NCBI GenBank assembly: GCA_944391155.1
Contig: CALXSO010000071.1
Coordinates: forward strand, 1-6,892
Direction: 5' to 3'
Length of the DNA stretch: 6,892 nucleotides
Source: an uncultured Clostridia bacterium
Lineage (GTDB): Bacteria; Bacillota; Clostridia; TANB77; CAG-508
The translations under genes and the position numbers were made by a program. The notes below the pieces were generated by a model. The model saw only the letters and a program-made list of their open reading frames with translations. It searched no databases and was not told the origin of the DNA. Each line of letters opens with the position of its first letter. The stretch's first letter is position 1. Positions 1 through 4,255 of the stretch are shown here, piece after piece.

Positions 1-58
1 CAAAGGCAAATATTAAAATAAATATTTTCTTATTAAAAACAAAAGAACGAATAAACAC
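1..58 (-). CDS. Possible 5' end of a minus-strand gene running off the window (unknown product)
   Basis: On the minus strand a purine-rich AGGGGGG (positions 70-64) lies 5 nt before a GTG at 58-56, and the frame then stays open to the window edge. It would start (M/V)FIRSFVFNKKIFILIFAF: two basic patches followed by a hydrophobic run, like the start of a signal peptide or membrane segment. The Shine-Dalgarno resembles the GGGGG used by clpB in this window, which is the main support. Only 19 codons are visible, the start is GTG and no family can be recognised. A weak minus-strand promoter (TTGAAA 442-437, TATTTA 419-414) could serve it; the transcript would cross the tandem repeat. It could equally be chance in AT-rich DNA. 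Confidence 0.27.
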   Translation of the reverse strand, partial: MFIRSFVFNKKIFILIFAF

Positions 59-129
59 AAAAACCCCCCTACAAAATAATATTAATAAATTGAAAAAATA
101 GAATTAATAAATAAAAAAATAAAGGATTA

Positions 130-364
130 CGAAAAAGAAACAACAAGAAAAAAGAAATAGCAATGAAAAAGAAACAACAAGAAAAAAGAAATAGCAAGGA
201 AAAAGAAACAGCAAGGAAAAAGAAATAGCAAGGAAAAAGAAATAGCAAGGAAAAAGAAACAGCAAGAAAAAAGAAACAGCAAGAAAAAAGAAACAGCAAG
301 AAAAAAGAAACAGCAAGAAAAAAAGAAATAACAAGAAAAAAGAAACAACAAAGTGAAATAACAA
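130..364. repeat. 17-bp A-rich tandem repeat, about 13 copies
   Basis: Thirteen consecutive units run from 130 to 351, followed by a shortened, degenerate copy to about 364. The unit is G(G/A)AAAAAGAAA(C/T)A(G/A)CAA. Units start at 130, 147, 164, 181, 198, 215, 232, 249, 266, 283, 300, 317 and 335; the copy at 317 is 18 bp because of one extra A. Units differ mostly by transitions at the second, twelfth and fourteenth bases, and copies 9-11 (266-316) are identical, suggesting recent expansion. The plus strand is almost wholly purine plus C. There are no unique spacers, so it is not a CRISPR array. The period is not a multiple of three, and the T-bearing copies create plus-strand stops (TAG or TAA), so it is unlikely to be coding on that strand. 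Confidence 0.93.
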
Positions 365-642
365 AAGCAAAAAAATTAAGAAGATAAAAAGGAATAAAGA
401 TTGAATATTTTTATAAATATTATATAATATAAAAAGTTTCAAAAAATTATCATCTAGATTCACATAAATCATACTAATAAACATTTTTCTTACTATATTT
501 GAATGTTTAGAAAAATCTATAGAAAAGAAAGATAAAATTTATTTTTATATAAAATAATAGAGTTTATCTAAGAACCAAAAAGCCTTTCAGGGAAATCCAA
601 AAAGAAAAAAATTTAATAAATATAATAAAAAGGAGTGATTTT
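365..642. other. AT-rich leader between the tandem repeat and guaD
   Basis: No gene is convincing here. The stretch holds a candidate promoter at 401-428, an AT-rich dyad over it (TTTTTATA 408-415 and TATAAAAA 428-435), and the guaD Shine-Dalgarno. If the promoter is used, the guaD leader is about 205 nt. I looked for the conserved loops of a purine riboswitch, which would make sense before guaD, and did not see them; no T-box or intrinsic terminator is visible either. Confidence 0.5.
401..428 (+). promoter_or_regulatory. Candidate sigma-70-type promoter upstream of guaD
   Basis: TTGAAT at 401-406 and TATAAT at 423-428 are separated by 16 bp. The repeat array ends less than 40 bp upstream, so its A-rich sequence could act like an UP element, which is inference. 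The -10 lies within the palindrome ATTATATAAT and could also work on the other strand. In DNA this AT-rich, chance matches are common. Confidence 0.4.
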
Positions 643-1104
643 ATGGATAAATATATGAAATTAGCAAAAAATGAAGCAGATAATGGAATAAAAAATAAAG
701 AAGGAGGACCATTTGGAGCCATAATCATAGATAAAAAAGGAAATATTATAGCAGAAGGAAATAATAAAGTAATAAAAAACAATGATCCAACAGCACATGC
801 CGAAATAACTGCAATCAGAGAAGCTTGCAAAAAATTAAATACATATGATTTATCAGAATATATATTATATACTTCATGTGAACCTTGCCCAATGTGTCTT
901 TCAGCAATAATATGGGCAAACATCAAAAAAGTATATTATGGATGCACAAGAAAAGATGCAGGAGAAATAGGTTTCAGAGATGATATGATTTATGAATACT
1001 TAAAAGTAAAAAATAAAGAATTAATAACATTAAAAGAAATAGATAGAGAAGATTGTTTAAAAAGTTTTGAAGAATATAAAAAGAATAACGGAATTATATA
1101 TTAA
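643..1104 (+). CDS. guaD: Guanine deaminase (cytidine-deaminase-fold, GuaD type)
   Basis: This 153-residue protein most likely hydrolyses guanine to xanthine and ammonia in the cytoplasm, a purine salvage and catabolic step. It carries the zinc motifs of the cytidine deaminase superfamily: HAE at 52-54 (zinc ligand His52, proton shuttle Glu54) and PCPMC with Cys82 and Cys85. TadA shares these, but other features match Bacillus subtilis GuaD from memory: GGPFGA at 21-26, Asn41, NDPTAHAE, YTSCEPCPMC, the Trp at 91, GFRDD at 110-114 (Asp113 corresponds to the catalytic Asp114), and a C-terminal Tyr153 matching the Tyr156 that closes the active site of the domain-swapped dimer. Length is normal (B. 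subtilis has 156). The start is fixed by AGGAG at 631-635, 7 nt before ATG. No terminator separates it from the next gene. A TadA-like or broader aminohydrolase activity is the main alternative. Confidence 0.88.
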   Translation: MDKYMKLAKNEADNGIKNKEGGPFGAIIIDKKGNIIAEGNNKVIKNNDPTAHAEITAIREACKKLNTYDLSEYILYTSCEPCPMCLSAIIWANIKKVYYGCTRKDAGEIGFRDDMIYEYLKVKNKELITLKEIDREDCLKSFEEYKKNNGIIY

Positions 1105-1120
1105 AAAGTTTACATAACTA

Positions 1121-1149
1121 TTGAAAACAAATCAAAATCGTGATATAAT
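1121..1149 (+). promoter_or_regulatory. Strong promoter of the deaminase/SLOG-like gene (extended -10)
   Basis: TTGAAA at 1121-1126 and TATAAT at 1144-1149 have the ideal 17-bp spacing, with an extended -10 TG at 1141-1142. Transcription would start near 1156, giving a leader of about 40 nt that opens with a short dyad (GATTA 1153-1157, TAATC 1166-1170). A GGAGG Shine-Dalgarno follows at 1185-1189, 6 nt before the ATG. This promoter allows expression independent of guaD. Confidence 0.8.
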
Positions 1150-1195
1150 ATAGATTAACTATTTATAATCGAAAAAATAAAATTGGAGGTAAAAA

Positions 1196-3703
1196 ATGAA
1201 TAAATTAAATCTATTTAACAAATTCTATTTAGACAAAGAAAAAGACATAATAGTAAATCTATACAAAACAAACGAAGACGAACTAACATATATTCTAGAA
1301 ACTCCAAATCATAACACAGGAAATTTAATAACAAACTTAGCAAAATTATGCAATATAGAAACAATAAAAAATGAAAACAATATGAAAATAATTAAAGGAA
1401 CAATACCAGCAAGTATAAATGGAGATAATGAAATAGTATATATCTTCAGACTTGGTGGATTTAAAATTGCAAACATATATGAAAACGGAAAAATAGAAAT
1501 AAAAGCAAAAATACCAGCAATAACAAAAACATTAATGTCACAAACAAAAGAATACAATTTACCAATAGAAAAAACAATAGTAAAATCATACATATTAAAA
1601 AAATCAAAATTTAGAACAGACTTACATACACATATGAACGCAAACTTAACACCAGATTGTTTAATAGCATTAGGAATTGCAAACCAAATAAGATATCCAC
1701 TATATTACATAAAAAAATTAAATTTAAAAATGACAAAAAAGCAAGAAGAAAAAATACTAAAACAAAGAAAAGAAGTAGAAAAACAATTTAAAAATTCAGA
1801 ATTAACAGGAAAATATTTAACAAGAAGAATAAATGACAACACATTTATAAACTTTGCAGATTTCATTTTAAACAACTTAGAAAATGCAGAGTATAACATA
1901 TCAAAAATAAGAACAAGTTTAGCAATACTAAAAGACGGGCAAGCGGTATTCACAAATTTAGAAAAGCTATACTTATACAGATATGTATTTGCAAGAGGTA
2001 TTGAAAGTGATGAAAAAATAAAATTAAAAGCAGAACAAATAGATAATATACCAGAAAATGACATCAAAAAAATGGTAAAACAAATGTTAAAAGACAAAGA
2101 AGAAACAAGTTCATACAAAAACAACACATTTTTTGAAGACAAATTACTTTGGATAGCAAGAGAATATCAAAAACAAGGAATAAAATATGCAGAAATAGCA
2201 GACACAAACTTAACCAAAAAAGGAAAAGCAGGAATAAAAGTAATAGAGCAAATGCATAACATAATGCCAAAAATAGAAAAAGAAACAGGAGTAAAATTAA
2301 GATTATTAGTAGCAATAAGAAGAATACCACTAACAATAATAAAGGACCAAAAAACAAGTAGCAATTATTTAAGAGAGAACATAGATGTACTAAAAGCAAT
2401 AGCAAAAAGTCCTTATGTAACAGGAAGCGACTTTATAGGGGAAGAAATAAATGACATATCAGAACTACAACCAGTAATAGAAGAAATAGTAAGATATGTA
2501 GTAGAAGAAGATCCAAACTTCACAATAAGGATACATGCTGGAGAAAATGACAGTTTAAGAGAAAATGTAGAAAAATCAATAGATTGTATATTGAATTCAT
2601 TAAAACCAGGAGAAAAAATACCAAACTTTAGACTAGGGCATGGATTATACACACAAGACATAAACACAGAAAAAGGAAAAAACTTAATGAAAAAAATGAA
2701 AAAAACAGGAGCAGTACTAGAATTTCAATTAACATCAAATGTAAGACTAAACAACTTAAGCAACCTAGAAAAACATCCACTAAAAACATACCTACAAAAT
2801 GGAATAAAATGTGTACAAGGAACAGACGGGTGTGGATTTTATGGAACAGACACAATTGACGAACAATTAGCATTACAGAATCTATTAAATTTAAACGAAA
2901 AAGACTTTGAAGAAATGAGAAAAGTAGAAGATGAAATAATACAAAGAAACGAAGAATATTTTATAGAAAAAAGCAAAAAATTCGAAAAATTTTTAAATGG
3001 AAGAACAATAAAAGAAGCAATAACACAAGAAGAAATAAAAAACGAAGAAGAGAGCAAGAACAAAAAAATGAACTTAAGATTAAGAATAGGAATATCATCT
3101 GAAGAAGCATTAAAAGACAAAATATCAGAACTGCCAACAGACAAAATGCCAATAATAATAGCAGGAGGAAGCTTTAATGCACAAGGAAGAGAAACAGTAT
3201 TAACAGAAGAAGGAAAAAGAATACTAACAGAACTAATAAAAAGAGTAAATAATGAAAAAGCATATTTTGTAATAGGACACAAAATGCAAGGATATGAAAA
3301 AGCAATACTTGATATTTCAAAAAAACTAAACAAAAAATTTGAAATAGACGCAATTATACCAAAAATGATAACAGAAGAAGTAGAAAAAAATCTAAAAAAA
3401 GAAGACTTAAAAGCTATAAGAATATCAACAGAAAATGAAGACTCAGGAATATACAAAAGTTTCAACTACGAAATATTTGAAAGAAGAAGTTCAGTAGTAG
3501 TAGCATTTGACGGAAACTCACCAGTATCAAACTTAGTACAAGAAGCAAAAAACGGAAAAGGAAAATCAAAAATATATGTAAACGAAGAAAACACATCATT
3601 AAAAGAAAAAGCAAAGACACTTAAAGGATATGTAATACCATTTTCAATGAAAGAAAATATAGTAAATAAAATATTAGAAGACAATCCAGAAATAGGGATT
3701 TAG
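1196..3703 (+). CDS. Adenosine-deaminase-like protein fused to a C-terminal SLOG/LOG-like Rossmann domain
   Basis: This 835-residue protein, probably cytoplasmic, is more than twice the length of ordinary adenosine deaminase (about 340). Residues 1-135 are unassigned and look beta-rich. Residues about 138-600 carry adenosine deaminase motifs: DLHTH (metal ligands His144, His146), RIHAGE (ligand His447, catalytic Glu450), LGHG (His482), TSNV at 513-516, HP at 527-528 and GTDG (ligand Asp544). A lysine/glutamate-rich insertion of about 100 residues (roughly 170-310) separates the first motif from the rest of the barrel. After a charged, probably helical linker (565-628), residues 650-815 look Rossmann-like: IIIAGGS (653-659), VIGHKMQGYEKA (692-703) and VVVAFDGNSPVSNL (767-780), resembling nucleotide-binding SLOG/LOG domains. 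The usual second Asp of the TDDP motif is Gly545. The substrate is unknown; purine nucleoside or nucleotide deamination is inferred. Start: GGAGG at 1185-1189. No signal peptide or membrane segment. AAC and GAC are commoner than in clpB. Confidence 0.82.
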   Translation: MNKLNLFNKFYLDKEKDIIVNLYKTNEDELTYILETPNHNTGNLITNLAKLCNIETIKNENNMKIIKGTIPASINGDNEIVYIFRLGGFKIANIYENGKIEIKAKIPAITKTLMSQTKEYNLPIEKTIVKSYILKKSKFRTDLHTHMNANLTPDCLIALGIANQIRYPLYYIKKLNLKMTKKQEEKILKQRKEVEKQFKNSELTGKYLTRRINDNTFINFADFILNNLENAEYNISKIRTSLAILKDGQAVFTNLEKLYLYRYVFARGIESDEKIKLKAEQIDNIPENDIKKMVKQMLKDKEETSSYKNNTFFEDKLLWIAREYQKQGIKYAEIADTNLTKKGKAGIKVIEQMHNIMPKIEKETGVKLRLLVAIRRIPLTIIKDQKTSSNYLRENIDVLKAIAKSPYVTGSDFIGEEINDISELQPVIEEIVRYVVEEDPNFTIRIHAGENDSLRENVEKSIDCILNSLKPGEKIPNFRLGHGLYTQDINTEKGKNLMKKMKKTGAVLEFQLTSNVRLNNLSNLEKHPLKTYLQNGIKCVQGTDGCGFYGTDTIDEQLALQNLLNLNEKDFEEMRKVEDEIIQRNEEYFIEKSKKFEKFLNGRTIKEAITQEEIKNEEESKNKKMNLRLRIGISSEEALKDKISELPTDKMPIIIAGGSFNAQGRETVLTEEGKRILTELIKRVNNEKAYFVIGHKMQGYEKAILDISKKLNKKFEIDAIIPKMITEEVEKNLKKEDLKAIRISTENEDSGIYKSFNYEIFERRSSVVVAFDGNSPVSNLVQEAKNGKGKSKIYVNEENTSLKEKAKTLKGYVIPFSMKENIVNKILEDNPEIGI

Positions 3704-3732
3704 GGACGTTCCTCAAAATCCCTATTTTTATT
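3691..3732 (+). terminator. Intrinsic terminator overlapping the 3' end of the deaminase gene
   Basis: AATAGGGATTT (3691-3701) pairs perfectly with AAATCCCTATT (3716-3726), partly extended by GGA/TCC pairing around the loop, and a T-rich run to about 3732 follows. The left arm includes the last codons and the start of the TAG stop, so the final residues Ile-Gly-Ile are encoded by the stem. Confidence 0.88.
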
Positions 3733-3775
3733 GTATAGAAAAATCCATTTTATTTTAACTCTATGCAAATTTTTC

Positions 3776-3814
3776 CGTATATAACAAGGAAGGTCACCTA
3801 TAAAAAGATATACG
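3776..3814. other. Inverted repeat with an inner dyad (possible structured RNA or protein site)
   Basis: CGTATAT (3776-3782) and ATATACG (3808-3814) are perfect 7-bp arms around a 25-nt loop. The loop contains the dyad AGGTCACCT (3791-3799). A second, competing pairing is possible: GATAT (3807-3811) with ATATC (3827-3831). Mutually exclusive stems are typical of regulatory leaders, but I recognise no riboswitch class, and clpB is more than 400 bp downstream. Confidence 0.35.
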
Positions 3815-3868
3815 TAAGCCCTGATAATATCTTTGATACATTTATTATTGGACAAAATTAAAAATAGT

Positions 3869-3912
3869 TCTAAAATTTTCTAAAGAATTTTATTCTAAAG
3901 AAAATTTTAAGA
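3869..3912. repeat. 44-bp imperfect palindrome
   Basis: Arms 3869-3888 and 3892-3912 pair around a TTT loop: about 13 bp outer stem with one bulged A, two A-A mismatches, then 5 bp. The sequence TTCTAAAGAA occurs twice inside it, and a close relative (CCTAAAGAAAA) recurs near 3970. It is nearly all A and T and is not followed by a clean T run, so it is a poor terminator. Confidence 0.7.
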
Positions 3913-4208
3913 CTCTTTCTATTTTACAAAATAAAATAAATTAAAAATAAAATTTCAAACATTTAATTTCCTAAAGAAAAATTGAACAGATTATTTAAAT
4001 TTTGGACCTAAAAAATATTAAGAGCTACTTCTCATCCATAAAGTAGTATCAATTATATTAGTAAGTAAAAAATGAGCAATAAATTTTTAAAATATAATAA
4101 GCAAACAAATATTAGAATCACAGTTAAACACATAATTATGAAACAAAACAAAATAACACCAAAATTTCACAAAAATAACCTATAAAGAACATACAAAAAT
4201 TATATATA

Positions 4209-4217
4209 TGATATAAT
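4209..4217 (+). promoter_or_regulatory. clpB promoter, extended -10 type
   Basis: TGATATAAT at 4209-4217 is an extended -10, identical with its following A to the 10 bases at 1141-1150 before the deaminase gene. The expected -35 position (about 4189-4194, ACATAC) fits poorly, so recognition would rest on the extended -10 or an activator. The start would be near 4224, giving a leader of about 30 nt. GGGGG at 4244-4248 lies 7 nt before the clpB ATG. Confidence 0.65.
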
Positions 4218-4255
4218 ACAATAAAATTGAAAAATAAGATTAAGGGGGAATTTAA

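Larger units (their letters stand above)
3733..4208. other. Long non-coding gap before clpB
   Basis: About 475 bp with no convincing gene. It holds an inverted repeat at 3776-3814, a long imperfect palindrome at 3869-3912, and a small stem at 4025-4046 (CTACTT and AAGTAG around a 10-nt loop). A 32-codon ATG frame (3763-3861) and a 37-codon one (4072-4185, starting MSNKFLKYNK) lack Shine-Dalgarno sites. The first part (3770-3860) is less A+T-extreme than the rest and may be decayed coding DNA or an RNA. No CtsR-type or CIRCE heat-shock operator is visible. Confidence 0.6.

Noticed and set aside
130..364. CRISPR array
   Set aside because: Units of 17 bp are directly contiguous with no unique spacers, and no cas gene is present.
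69..484. Hydrophobic minus-strand open frames across the tandem repeat
   Set aside because: They are Phe/Leu-rich by-products of the A-rich repeat in all three frames, with no clear Shine-Dalgarno and no recognisable family.
430..642. Purine riboswitch before guaD
   Set aside because: The conserved loop and junction sequences of purine riboswitches are not visible and no three-way junction is apparent.
643..1104. tRNA adenosine deaminase TadA
   Set aside because: The shared zinc motifs fit, but GGPFGA, YTSCEPCPMC, GFRDD and the C-terminal Tyr match guanine deaminase better.
1309..3684. Several Ser/Phe/Leu-rich minus-strand frames inside the fusion gene
   Set aside because: They are antisense shadows of an A-rich coding strand and overlap strong plus-strand coding with recognisable domains.
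4072..4185. 37-codon plus-strand frame before clpB
   Set aside because: No Shine-Dalgarno, Lys/Asn-rich composition expected from A-rich DNA, and no recognisable motif.
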